DNA of 64,000 nt, taken from Nitrospiraceae bacterium (GTDB taxonomy: Bacteria; Nitrospirota; Nitrospiria; Nitrospirales; Nitrospiraceae). Each line of letters opens with the position of its first letter. Within the stretch, counting starts at the first letter, position 1. The notes beneath the pieces were generated by a model. The model worked only from the letters and a program-made list of their open reading frames with translations, ran no database searches and was not told the origin of the DNA. Below, one piece after another: positions 39,051 to 47,571 of this stretch. The stretch lies in contig DASPUC010000024.1 of assembly GCA_035623075.1 (NCBI GenBank), forward strand, positions 62,001 to 126,000, read 5' to 3'. A program made the translations under genes and the position numbers.

Positions 39051-40409
39051 TCATCGAGCCAAATCGCCTGACGGACCAAAGCGACCGGTCTCGCCCAGCG
39101 GGCGATCGACACGGAGATTGTCGGCCTGGCTGGAGTCTGCCGTGTAATCCTCCGGCGGCAGAGTCCACCCGAGTTTCTCCAGTGTTTCAAGGACCAACTG
39201 TCTCAACGCATCCTTGGCCGTTAAACGGACCGAGGCATAGGAGAGGACTCGCTCACCTTCCGCACCGATCTCCGAGGCTTTGGGATCGTAGAGAAACGAG
39301 ATCAACGGCTCAATCGCCGCATCACCGATGACTGCCAGAGCCGCCGCCGCTTTTTCTCGCAAGACACCATCTTTCAACAGCATGATCAAGTCGGGAATCA
39401 CTCGCGGATCGCGGAATTGACCGAGCGCCGTCGCCGCCGCTTCCTTGATGAACGCATCCTCGCTGACGATGCACCCGGGCGTCGGCGTGCCATCCTGCCT
39501 GATCCCCTTCCCTTTTAACGCATTGAGCACGGGCGGCAACGCACGAGCATCGCCGATCATGCCCAGCGAGGCGATCGCATGCCGTTTGACCGCGCCGTCT
39601 TTCATGGCTTCGATGAGCGCATCAATCGCTCGCGGATCGCCGATTTGCCCCAACGCAATCGTCGCGTCTTCCCGAACAGCACGATCCGGATCTTTGAGCA
39701 TCGCAATGAGCGCATCGACCACCCTCGGTTCGCGCACCCATGTGCGGCCGATTTGATAGTCAGTCGTCATCCCGCCAAGGGCTCGCGCCGCGTGACATCG
39801 CACGACGAAGTCTTTGTCTTTCAATGTCTCGATCAGCGGATCCACCGACGCCTGGCCGATATAGACGAGGGCCGTGCCGGCCGTCTCGCGCACAATCTTG
39901 GATGAATCACGGAAGAGTTTGATCAAGGCCGGCACAGCGGCGGAATCACCGATCTTGCCTAGGGCCTCAGCCGCCGCGCTCTTCACCGCTCCATCACGAT
40001 CACGGCAGGCGACGATTAATGCCTCAACGGCCTTCCGGTCCTTGAGTTCGCCGCACGTCTTTGCCGCATGTTCCCGGACTCGCCACCGGTCGTCTTTCAT
40101 CACTGCGATCATGCGATCGAGGACCGCAGGCTCCATCCTGACGGCGGCGTCGACGGCTTGGTTGCGAACTTCCATGATCGGATCGTTGAACAACGCGATC
40201 ACGGCCTCCAAGGCCTTGGGTCCACCGATCTTGGCCACACCTAATCCGGCATGGGCCCGCACCGACCAATAGTCATCGCTACAGGCGCTGACCAGTGCCT
40301 CGAGACTCTTCGGATCGCCGAGCTCAGCCAACGTCTTTGCTGCTTCCTCGCGGGTGGCATCATCGACGTCTTCCAACGCTTCCAGTAAATCGTCGAGCGT
40401 GTGTGTCAT
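39051..40409 (-). CDS. HEAT-repeat protein (HEAT-5)
   Basis: 452 residues from ATG 40409 (a GTG 15 nt upstream also fits). About thirteen E-Z HEAT repeats. Two repeats carry insertions: one with TTDYQIGRTWVREPR near residue 215, and one with RQDGTPTPGCIVSEDAF near residue 310, the latter holding the only non-repeat cysteine. The end has LETLEKLGWTLPPEDY, the same LGW cap as HEAT-2/4, plus an acidic tail of about 35 residues. It lies 15 bp downstream of the exported protein at 40425 and forms a unit with the phosphodiesterase-like gene. Confidence 0.86.
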   Translation of the reverse strand: MTHTLDDLLEALEDVDDATREEAAKTLAELGDPKSLEALVSACSDDYWSVRAHAGLGVAKIGGPKALEAVIALFNDPIMEVRNQAVDAAVRMEPAVLDRMIAVMKDDRWRVREHAAKTCGELKDRKAVEALIVACRDRDGAVKSAAAEALGKIGDSAAVPALIKLFRDSSKIVRETAGTALVYIGQASVDPLIETLKDKDFVVRCHAARALGGMTTDYQIGRTWVREPRVVDALIAMLKDPDRAVREDATIALGQIGDPRAIDALIEAMKDGAVKRHAIASLGMIGDARALPPVLNALKGKGIRQDGTPTPGCIVSEDAFIKEAAATALGQFRDPRVIPDLIMLLKDGVLREKAAAALAVIGDAAIEPLISFLYDPKASEIGAEGERVLSYASVRLTAKDALRQLVLETLEKLGWTLPPEDYTADSSQADNLRVDRPLGETGRFGPSGDLAR

Positions 40410-40424
40410 CGTCACGTTCTCCAC

Positions 40425-40838
40425 TCAGTATTGATAGTCTCGTTGCCCGCCATGCGGGTAGGTCCGCGAGCAGCGAATCGTCAACGTCTGTGTTCCGCGT
40501 CCACCGACACATTGGTCGAGGGAGGCGGCATACTCTACTTTCCCCTCCAAATTCACTCCGAATGGAAAATCAAACGTAAAGCTGACGAACTTGTATTTCC
40601 CCGGTTTGAGCTTGAGGGCACGGGCTTCCGTCGTCTTGTAGGCATCCAACGATTCAGGATCCGAGGCGTAAATGGAGGGAGTGACGCCGGGAACCTGCCA
40701 CCACGTGGGTGGCTCCAGAACTGTCGCATCGATTGTGATGACATGTTCCTGCAGGTAGGCTGCCGGCGGACCGGCAATCGCCGAAGGACCCATCATTGTA
40801 GTCAGGAGAAGTCCGATTCCCGGTACGACCCATCGCAT
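40425..40838 (-). CDS. Small exported protein of unknown function
   Basis: About 137 residues from ATG 40838 (ATG 40865 is in frame and possible). Signal peptide ending SAIAG. The mature part has PPTWWQVPGV, LKPGKYKFVSFTFDFPFGVNLEGKVEY and two cysteines near the C terminus (DQCVGGRGTQTLTIRC), suggesting a beta-sandwich with one disulfide. Family not recognised. Sits between the phosphodiesterase-like gene (33 bp) and HEAT-5 (15 bp), so probably one transcript. Confidence 0.72.
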   Translation of the reverse strand: MRWVVPGIGLLLTTMMGPSAIAGPPAAYLQEHVITIDATVLEPPTWWQVPGVTPSIYASDPESLDAYKTTEARALKLKPGKYKFVSFTFDFPFGVNLEGKVEYAASLDQCVGGRGTQTLTIRCSRTYPHGGQRDYQY

Positions 40839-40871
40839 CACATGCTCGTCAATAAGGCATTGCATGACGCA

Positions 40872-41897
40872 TTACTGTTTTGTAGATGGCGAGATTGGAG
40901 CCGCAGAGGCTGTTTGAAAGATTTCTTCAATGGCATGACTTTCCCACTCCGTATGGGTCTCCAGCCCCAACGTCCGCATCACCGTAGCCCCTGTATCCAA
41001 AATCGAAACCGGTTGGTGAATCGCATACCCATGCTTGATCCCTATGCCTGAAGCAATCCAGGGAAGCAGTGGAACCGTGCCGTCAGCCTGTTCTCCGCCG
41101 GCGTCTTTGCCTTCCGCGCTCAAGGAGGTCACAAACACCGTCGTGCGTTTCAGCATGCCCTGTTCTTTGTAAATATCCAACACCGACGCCATGGCATTGT
41201 CCACGGTCTTCAAGGCTTGTCGGTATTCCTTGGATCCCCACCCATGGGCAACACCCACTCGTCCCGCCTCGGGCAGATGCACGATGAGAAAGTGCGGGAG
41301 CGATTGGATCGCGTGACCGTATCCTTCGCCGCTCGCGGCTTTCTTGAAATAGGCTCGGATGTAGGAGACGATCCGGTCCGGATTGCACTCCGGCTTCAAG
41401 GGGCCACACATTTGATAATCGGTGTAGGGTTCCGGTCGGGCGATCTGATACAGAGATTCGTCCATCAAAAAGATGGCGCTGTCGCGCCCGCCGCTCAAAT
41501 CGAGGTAATCAAAGACGCTGGGAGCCCGTGGATAGCCTCGGCTGAAGTCGAAGGTGTTCCAGGAAACTCCGTGCTTATCGACCGGCATTCCGGTGATCAA
41601 CGACACCATGGTCGGGAGTCGCAACGCCGGTTTGACTCCCGTGGCCGACCATGTCACAGCCCCCTGCTTGATCAGACGACTCATCGTCGGCATGGTGCCG
41701 CCCTTGAGAGAATCCTGTCCGAACCCTTCGAGCACGAACAGCATGACGTAGTCGGCCGGGCTCGTCGTGGAGGTCTCATGAGAGGCCGGGGCAACTGCGA
41801 GGGCGACATTGAGCGAGGTGCCTGGGCACAAAAAGACAAGCAACACCGGGAGGATAGCCGCCATTCGCCACTGAGCATATCGTGATGGAGGATTCAC
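40872..41897 (-). CDS. Exported phosphodiesterase/sulfatase-superfamily protein with altered metal site
   Basis: 341 residues from GTG 41897 (AGGA upstream) or 330 from ATG 41864; signal peptide in residues 12-36. The fold is that of type I phosphodiesterase/nucleotide pyrophosphatase. The nucleophile Thr is kept in LRLPTMVSLITGMP near residue 95. The ligand positions are changed, however: LFVLEGFG where the family has a DG, HLPEAGRVGVAHGWG where it has D-x-x-G-H, and TSLSAEGK where it has SDHG. It may be inactive or use another metal set. First gene of the unit with the 40425 protein and HEAT-5. Confidence 0.72.
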   Translation of the reverse strand: MNPPSRYAQWRMAAILPVLLVFLCPGTSLNVALAVAPASHETSTTSPADYVMLFVLEGFGQDSLKGGTMPTMSRLIKQGAVTWSATGVKPALRLPTMVSLITGMPVDKHGVSWNTFDFSRGYPRAPSVFDYLDLSGGRDSAIFLMDESLYQIARPEPYTDYQMCGPLKPECNPDRIVSYIRAYFKKAASGEGYGHAIQSLPHFLIVHLPEAGRVGVAHGWGSKEYRQALKTVDNAMASVLDIYKEQGMLKRTTVFVTSLSAEGKDAGGEQADGTVPLLPWIASGIGIKHGYAIHQPVSILDTGATVMRTLGLETHTEWESHAIEEIFQTASAAPISPSTKQ

Positions 41898-42086
41898 AAC
41901 GATGTCCTGGCCCCAGAAAAGAATTTGTACCTTAACACGCTATTTTCCGCCAAGGCAAGGCGACCCAGGCCCGCCAGCAGGCCCTGGCGCCCGGACAACG
42001 CTGATGCTATGCTGAGATTATTCGTGTCCTTGGAAGTCAACGAAAGACGCTCTGGTGCGTCAGTTCTATCATGGAAGGAACTGGTG

Positions 42087-43379
42087 ATGCCTCGTTCCCC
42101 GATAGATCTGATACCCGTCCCCGCCTATCGGCCCATCGTGACATGTGGGGTCTTCGCTGTATTGACCATGGCCCCCTTTCTCCCTGCTCTCTCATCCCCG
42201 GCGGTCGCGGAAGTCCGGGTCGTCAACGCTCAGGGCGAACACCGCATGGGCGACCGGGATACGAGAGAAGACGCGATCCGACTGGCCACTGAAGCGGCGA
42301 AGCGGAATGCACTGGAGCAGGTTGCCACCTACCTGGAAAGTGTTACGGTGGTGGAGGGAATGGATGTAACGAAAGATGAAATCCGCACTTACACAGCTGG
42401 GCTCGTGCTCGTCCTGGATCAACGAGTGAACACCACGCTTGATGGAGACACGATCGTGATCAAGGTCGATCTTGTGACACAGGTTGATACGGAAGAAGTG
42501 GCCCAGGCCATCGTCGCACTGCGGGAAAACGAAGATGCACGCCATCAGCTTGTGGCTCTTCGGCAGGAGATGGACCAACTGCAGGGTCAGCTGGCCGCCG
42601 CCAATCAAGCACTGGAGCGGGCCACCTCGGCTGAACAGGTTCAGCAGGCTTCCCAAGAACGCCAAGACCTGCTGAATCGTGCACAATCAGACGCCATGGT
42701 TGCCCAAGCCTGGACGGACTGGGTGGTCGTGTCACCGGTTGTGTATCCCTACCCGGGGATGGGTTTAGCACAGACGCAGGCGCTGTTGAATGTCGCGCGC
42801 ACCCTGTACCCGACGAGTCCGCATGTTCCGGTCGCTCAGCAAGTTATCACTGCGCAACAACCATCATCAGTGATTGCGCCGGCTCCGGTCTTGACTCCAC
42901 CGCCCACAACGGGACCAGTGCCGCATACGTTGAATGAAATCTCGCACACGACTCAGACGACTCCCCCGCACATCGGGAACCAACCAATCACGAGTCAGCT
43001 ACCCACTGCTCCGATCCCGTCAGGTCCGCGTAACCTCACCGATGTGCGTCAGTTAAATCCATTGGTGCCACCGTCACAAAACGGGGCTCCGTCGACACCG
43101 CAGCAGACTGTCCCACCAAGCTCTCGCTCGGGGCAGGCATTGCAGCAGTTTCTGCAACCACCGTCCACATCCGGAGGGCAGGCACAGGCCGGGCTGCCTC
43201 CAATTGCCCGACGGTTGCCTCCGACGATCAACCAACTTCATCCACCCTTGCTGCATCAGGCACCCCGCATGCCCTACCATGTCGGCCCTCGATCCTTCGG
43301 TGGCGGCAGAGGCTTTGGAGGAGGACGAGGTTGGGGAGGCGGTCGAGGTGGCGGCGGGCATGGAGGGGGGAGGAGGTAA
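42087..43379 (+). CDS. Exported LPP20/FlgT-like protein with Gly/Arg tail
   Basis: 430 residues from ATG 42087 (AAGGA upstream). Signal peptide ending AVA near residue 41. Domain 1 (45-145) has the pattern of LPP20/FlgT N-terminal domains: AIRLATEAAKRNALEQVATYL, then TAGLVLVLDQRV and strands. A coiled coil follows (about 150-200, Gln/Glu/Leu-rich), then a Pro/Thr/Gln-rich region, and finally 25 residues of GGGRG repeats ending in HGGGRR. It overlaps no other gene; the next gene of similar type starts 4 bp after its stop. Probably periplasmic or outer-membrane associated. Confidence 0.72.
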   Translation: MPRSPIDLIPVPAYRPIVTCGVFAVLTMAPFLPALSSPAVAEVRVVNAQGEHRMGDRDTREDAIRLATEAAKRNALEQVATYLESVTVVEGMDVTKDEIRTYTAGLVLVLDQRVNTTLDGDTIVIKVDLVTQVDTEEVAQAIVALRENEDARHQLVALRQEMDQLQGQLAAANQALERATSAEQVQQASQERQDLLNRAQSDAMVAQAWTDWVVVSPVVYPYPGMGLAQTQALLNVARTLYPTSPHVPVAQQVITAQQPSSVIAPAPVLTPPPTTGPVPHTLNEISHTTQTTPPHIGNQPITSQLPTAPIPSGPRNLTDVRQLNPLVPPSQNGAPSTPQQTVPPSSRSGQALQQFLQPPSTSGGQAQAGLPPIARRLPPTINQLHPPLLHQAPRMPYHVGPRSFGGGRGFGGGRGWGGGRGGGGHGGGRR

Positions 43380-43382
43380 TCG

Positions 43383-43955
43383 ATGAACCGGGTGATCCGA
43401 CTGGTGAGCATCTGCTGCAGCATGACAGGAATACTTGGTGTGATGCCGGCCACGACATCAGCTGAGGACGGAGCCCCGGCCGTTCGCCAACATGCCGAAC
43501 AGCCGTTTCAGGAGATGAAACAGAGCGAGCGAGGCGGGAAGGCGCCTGTCGGTGCAAAGGGGGGGGCGACCATCGCCGAGACCAGCAGCCACTACTCCCC
43601 CGACCAATACTTGATCGGCAAGGGTCAGGGAGATCTCTCAAAGGGCAAGAACGTCTGCCAGCGGGTGTCGGAGTTGTCAGCTCGGACGGATCTGGCAAAG
43701 CAGATCCGCGTGATGGTGAAGGAACATATGGTCGATCGTGTGCGGCAGCAGGCCGATGGGAAAGAATCCGAACAGGACATCGAACTCACTCGCGAAGAAA
43801 TCGTCCAGGAATATCTGCAGGGCGTCAAGATCGTCGATCGCCAGGTCGATGAAGCAAACAACACCTGCAGCGCCTCGGCTGTCATGCCGAAGAGTCAAAT
43901 CCAGCCGAAGCCGGCCCCGGACCAGCCCGAACCGATTTCTACAATCCTCCACTAA
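43383..43955 (+). CDS. Exported LPP20-like protein
   Basis: 190 residues with a signal peptide (hydrophobic 5-22). From residue 75 it reads YLIGKGQGDLSKGKNVCQRVSELSARTDLAKQIRVMV, which resembles the LPP20 domain, where small proteins refold a K/R-rich helix against a sheet. Later there is the QEYLQGVKIVDRQV strand. Two cysteines are in the mature part. The family often occurs in tandem, and here the neighbour 4 bp upstream shares the fold. Role unknown; LPP20 proteins are outer-membrane lipoproteins in Helicobacter, but no lipobox is clear here. Confidence 0.68.
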   Translation: MNRVIRLVSICCSMTGILGVMPATTSAEDGAPAVRQHAEQPFQEMKQSERGGKAPVGAKGGATIAETSSHYSPDQYLIGKGQGDLSKGKNVCQRVSELSARTDLAKQIRVMVKEHMVDRVRQQADGKESEQDIELTREEIVQEYLQGVKIVDRQVDEANNTCSASAVMPKSQIQPKPAPDQPEPISTILH

Positions 43956-44020
43956 GAGCCCTCTGCACTACTTCCCATAGGTTGCACTCCCCACTCCCTT
44001 TCGGGTAAGTACCTGCTCCC

Positions 44021-45289
44021 ATGCCGAACGAGAACAACTTTCAACACGATGAGCTCTCACGGAAGAGTCCTGGTGACCGGCTCGCTACAGCCGAGCTGGC
44101 GACGGGGATGCAGCCCGACTCTCCTGCCTGGGCCGAGGCGATGGCGCAGTGCGGCATGCAGTTGTCGCAGGCTGGTGTTAAAGCGATCGTCTTCCTGCAC
44201 GGGTCCATCATCGGCACCGACGTCTTCGGGATGCAGCGGCTCGACGAAGCCGGCGGACTCAAGCGCGGCTACTCGCGTGGCGTGTCTGGCGTCGATGCCC
44301 TGCTCGCCGCAATGCGCGAAGGCAGTAATGGTATCCCTCCACTCCCCGGCGGAATAAAACCTCCGCTGACCAACGATGACGCGACCAAGAAGCTGCTCGA
44401 CGATCAACTCGGCGACGCGGGCAATTTCACAAACGCCGCTGTCTTGCAGTTTCAGAAAGCAATCAACAGGAGCGCGGCGAAGCCCCTCACCTGTATCCGA
44501 TACCTCTGGTCGTCTGAACACCATCATCTCGGACGCGCATTGGCGGCTGTCCGGTTCTTGGACGACCTGCGGCAACTTTGCGAGAGTCAAAAATTCTCGA
44601 CTGGAGACAGACTTCTCGTTGAAGCTCACGGACAAGCGGGCTTGGTCATAGCGCTCGCGTCTAATCTGCTTTGTCCCAGCCCTATCGTGGGCCGGCCGAA
44701 GCTCTTTGCACTTCTTTCAGGCTATGCCAAGCAGATCGGACTAACAGACGTCACGACCTCTCTGACGAAAATCGAGTCGTCGTTGGCGTCGGGGTCTTTG
44801 CTGAACGGTGCCGTACTCGATGCAGTCACATTCGGTACTCCGGTCCGCTACGGCTGGGATCCGTTGGGGCTCGGGAAACTGCTGCATGTCGTGAATCACC
44901 GCAACCTACGCACCGACGGCAAGATCTGGCTCTCAAAGATGGAACTTCCTCAAATCACAATGGAGATGCCGATCGCCTGGGGCGGCGACTACGTGCAGGA
45001 ACTGGCCGTAGCGGGAAGCGATGCCATGCCGATGACCGAAGCGGCGAAAGCCGCGAGCAAAGCCGTGTGGGAACTGGTTGAACCCTATGACGGGTTCGAG
45101 CGTTGGCTGGAATGCGCGAGACGCGCCGTGCGATTCCCCAGTGAAGGTCGTTGTTTGTTAGTTGATTATAAGGATTCGACCGGCTCCACCAATCCGCGTG
45201 ACCATTACTACGGCCATGCAGCGTATACCCGCCTGAATGCGATGCTCTTCAACACGACGGAGATCGTCCGCGCGCTTTACAAAGCCTAG
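44021..45289 (+). CDS. Alpha/beta-hydrolase-like protein lacking the nucleophile serine
   Basis: 422 residues, no signal peptide. An oxyanion-type strand AIVFLHGSIIG near residue 55 and a nucleophile-elbow-like LLVEAHGQAGLVIALAS near residue 210 look like a lipase core. The usual GHSxGG is AHGQAG here, so Ser is Gly. A late RDHYYGHAAY near residue 397 could hold the third-position His. Either a pseudo-enzyme or a fold match by chance. The stop codon overlaps that of the convergent gene at 45286 (shared CTAG). Confidence 0.6.
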   Translation: MPNENNFQHDELSRKSPGDRLATAELATGMQPDSPAWAEAMAQCGMQLSQAGVKAIVFLHGSIIGTDVFGMQRLDEAGGLKRGYSRGVSGVDALLAAMREGSNGIPPLPGGIKPPLTNDDATKKLLDDQLGDAGNFTNAAVLQFQKAINRSAAKPLTCIRYLWSSEHHHLGRALAAVRFLDDLRQLCESQKFSTGDRLLVEAHGQAGLVIALASNLLCPSPIVGRPKLFALLSGYAKQIGLTDVTTSLTKIESSLASGSLLNGAVLDAVTFGTPVRYGWDPLGLGKLLHVVNHRNLRTDGKIWLSKMELPQITMEMPIAWGGDYVQELAVAGSDAMPMTEAAKAASKAVWELVEPYDGFERWLECARRAVRFPSEGRCLLVDYKDSTGSTNPRDHYYGHAAYTRLNAMLFNTTEIVRALYKA

Positions 45290-45588
45290 CGGCGAGGCGC
45301 TTTGGTCAATTTCGTCTTGCCTTTTCTCGCCAATTCGAGAAGCACGCGCAAACCGTAATAGAAACATTCCTTGTTGTAGCGCCGCTCCCATTCCTTGAGG
45401 ATGCGCTGCCCTGCTTTGCTCTTGCGCCGAAGCGCCTGTGCCACATCCTTGTGCAGCAGACAGCGTGACTCGGACGCCCGCTGAATCCACATGGGCGGAA
45501 TATTCGCCCCGCCTCGCTGAAGAAGCCGGTAGCCCCTCAAAACACTCCCGTCTGCACTCTCATACAACGACGCTTCTCTTGGCATCAC
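45286..45588 (-). CDS. Small basic protein of unknown function
   Basis: 100 residues, highly basic at the C terminus (RKGKTKLTKAPRR). ATG 45588 is preceded by GGAGGTGATG, an unusually strong ribosome site, which supports it being real. No membrane segment; a helix-rich middle (LHKDVAQALRRKSKAGQRILKEWERRYNKE) might bind nucleic acid. No family recognised. It shares its stop-codon bases with the convergent gene 44021. Confidence 0.6.
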   Translation of the reverse strand: MMPREASLYESADGSVLRGYRLLQRGGANIPPMWIQRASESRCLLHKDVAQALRRKSKAGQRILKEWERRYNKECFYYGLRVLLELARKGKTKLTKAPRR

Positions 45589-45589
45589 A

Positions 45590-46334
45590 TCACCTCCGTG
45601 AAGGGTTCATGACAAAGCAATGTCTTACGCAAATTTGACACCAAAACAGGCTGCACTCAACAGCGCAGAGAAAATACGCTAGACTAACACCCTTCCCGCT
45701 GATTAAGGGTCCAGCCAAAGACCTACGTCAAGACACCCAGAGCGAGCAATCATCAACAAAGGGGAGGTTTCATGACGGTTCAGATCTTCATGGGTCATGG
45801 CCTGTCAGAGTGTTTTGGCACCACGTTGGTACCAATAAGGGCTCAAACATACGACATTTCGGAAACTCAAACGAATCAGATTGTAACCTTTCTGGCCGCA
45901 TCACCGACATCGTATGGTGGAGCGAACTGCGAGACTAGCTATGAGCTAGGCTACTGCCAATGTCTTCTACGCGTTCACGTCGCTTCGGTCAGGTCCGTGA
46001 AGGCTGCGCATCCGACCACGCTGCCGACTTCAATACCTGCTGGATGTCCTGACTTCAATCCTAAGGAATATCACCTCGGAAGGCCTCGGCCTTTTTATCG
46101 TGCTCTTAGTGCTGGTTATCCTGCTGCTGTTTCTGCTGCTGCCCGTGATGCGTTCGTAAAGATGGAGGGGAGGTCAATCAGCAAACGGCCTCATGTACAG
46201 GACAAAGTCTGGACGATGAAGTCGATGCGAGGGGTGACACAAAGTCAGCGTCAAGGAGCTTTTGGCACGCTACATCGCTTTGATTTTTCCGTCCCTGCTA
46301 GATCAAAAGAGAACAACCATGAGGAAGGTTCTCA
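45590..46334 (+). other. Gene-poor stretch with a doubtful ORF and a membrane-peptide frame
   Basis: 745 bp without a convincing gene. A frame from ATG 45772 to 46407 has a fine ribosome site (GGGGAGG at 45760) but its product looks like no protein: rich in Cys, Pro and Ser, codon use poor, and it runs into the hydrolase gene on the other strand. In another frame, 46001-46159, the translation ends in a typical membrane helix (GLGLFIVLLVLVILLLFLLL) but has no ATG/GTG/TTG start before it. A weak promoter-like pair lies at 45657-45685. The region could be a frameshifted gene remnant or a small-RNA locus. Confidence 0.4.
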
Positions 46335-47213
46335 TTACGCCGCGCCGTACTGTTTAAACCAAGCCTGCAGGCGGTTCCATCCGTCCTGCGCCTGCTCTTT
46401 TCGATAGCTCGGTCGGTAATCGGCGTGGAAGGCGTGCGGCGTGTCCGGATAGACGATGATTTGAGACGGACTATCGGCTGCTTTCAGCGCCTGCTGCATT
46501 TGCTCTACCGTATCAAGCGGAATGCCTTGATCGTTTCCGCCGTAAAGACCGAGGACTGGTGTTTTCAGGCTGGCGGCTACGTCTATCGGGTGCTTGGGTT
46601 GGAGCTCGCTCGCCTTGCCGACCAGCAGTCCATACCAGGCGACGCCGGCCTTCAGTTGGGCACTGTGAGCGGCATAGAGCCAGACAATCCGCCCACCCCA
46701 GCAAAATCCCGTGATACCGAGCTTCTCGATATTGCCCTCCCCGGATGTCTTGACCCATGCCACAGTTGCATCGAGATCTGCCATCACTTGCGCATCTGAT
46801 ACCTTGGCGACGACTTTGCGGATTTCGTCGATATCAGACAGCTTCGAGACATCGCCCTGCCGCGCATAGAGCTCCGGTGCGACGGCCAAGTACCCCAACC
46901 TGGCGAACCGGCGACACACGTCTTTGATGTGCTCGTGGACGCCGAAGATTTCCTGAACGACCAGCACGACCGGAAACGAACGTCCTTGCGATGGCATGGC
47001 CCGGTAGGCTGGAATACTGTCGTCATCGGTTGGGATCATCACTTCACCGGCCGTCAGGCCTGTCGAATCCGTGACGATCGTCTCGGCCCAGACCGGTCGT
47101 ACAGCCAGAGCGAAGCCGGCTGCCAGCGTCGAGACCACGAACCCGCGCCTTGTCAGTCCAATCGCCTGAATCGAGCCAGGCACATGCCCGCTATCTTGTC
47201 CGTTATCCCTCAT
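46335..47213 (-). CDS. Exported dienelactone hydrolase family protein
   Basis: 292 residues from ATG 47213. An N-terminal Tat-type signal ([21 protein letters not shown]) suggests export of the folded enzyme. The catalytic triad of the family is intact: Cys in GFCWGG near residue 170, Asp in GGNDQGIP near 230, His in TPHAFHAD near 263; the supporting Glu is in [11 protein letters not shown] near 90. Substrate unknown; the family acts on dienelactones and on other esters. Codon use and context ordinary. Downstream lies the gene-poor stretch. Confidence 0.9.
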   Translation of the reverse strand: MRDNGQDSGHVPGSIQAIGLTRRGFVVSTLAAGFALAVRPVWAETIVTDSTGLTAGEVMIPTDDDSIPAYRAMPSQGRSFPVVLVVQEIFGVHEHIKDVCRRFARLGYLAVAPELYARQGDVSKLSDIDEIRKVVAKVSDAQVMADLDATVAWVKTSGEGNIEKLGITGFCWGGRIVWLYAAHSAQLKAGVAWYGLLVGKASELQPKHPIDVAASLKTPVLGLYGGNDQGIPLDTVEQMQQALKAADSPSQIIVYPDTPHAFHADYRPSYRKEQAQDGWNRLQAWFKQYGAA

Positions 47214-47252
47214 ATTTTTCTCCCAATGAACTGGCCGCCGCACCCAAGCTAA

Positions 47253-47513
47253 TTATTTCTTAAAGATCAACCTTGGCTCCGTCATGTCCCCCATCGACAC
47301 CACCACCAACTCCCATCCACTCGCTCCATATTCGTTTAAGATCGTCTGCATGTTCTGCGTGTCCCGTAATACTTCCACGATCTTGTACTGAAACCGTTTC
47401 GGTTCTTGGGCCTTGGCCGGGATGGGAGGCCATTGCATAAAGAGAGTTGTTATAGCCACTAGTAGGCTTACTCCAGCCGTAGTCCAAACTGCGTATAGAC
47501 GTACGTTCCTCAT
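47253..47513 (-). CDS. DUF4177-like small anchored protein
   Basis: 86 residues from ATG 47513 behind GGAGGAATAT. One N-terminal hydrophobic segment (7-25) and then FQYKIVEVLRDTQNMQTILNEYGASGWELVVVSMGD, the usual DUF4177 pattern with the NxxGxxGWELV core. Probably periplasmic side, membrane-anchored. The 58 bp upstream to polA contain a purine-rich stretch with loose 7-nt periodicity (47521-47549). Confidence 0.75.
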   Translation of the reverse strand: MRNVRLYAVWTTAGVSLLVAITTLFMQWPPIPAKAQEPKRFQYKIVEVLRDTQNMQTILNEYGASGWELVVVSMGDMTEPRLIFKK

Positions 47514-47571
47514 ATATTCCTCCTTTCCTCTCACCCTTTCCCTCTCCCCGATGGGACGAGGGAGGTTCAAT

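Noticed and set aside
41925-42086. 54-residue N-terminal extension of the LPP20/FlgT-like protein
   Set aside because: Would bury the signal peptide; ATG 42087 has a ribosome site and gives a normal signal sequence.
45772-46407. 211-residue ORF with a perfect ribosome site
   Set aside because: Composition (many Cys, Pro, Ser), codon use and overlap with the dienelactone hydrolase gene argue against a real protein; kept only as part of a doubtful region.
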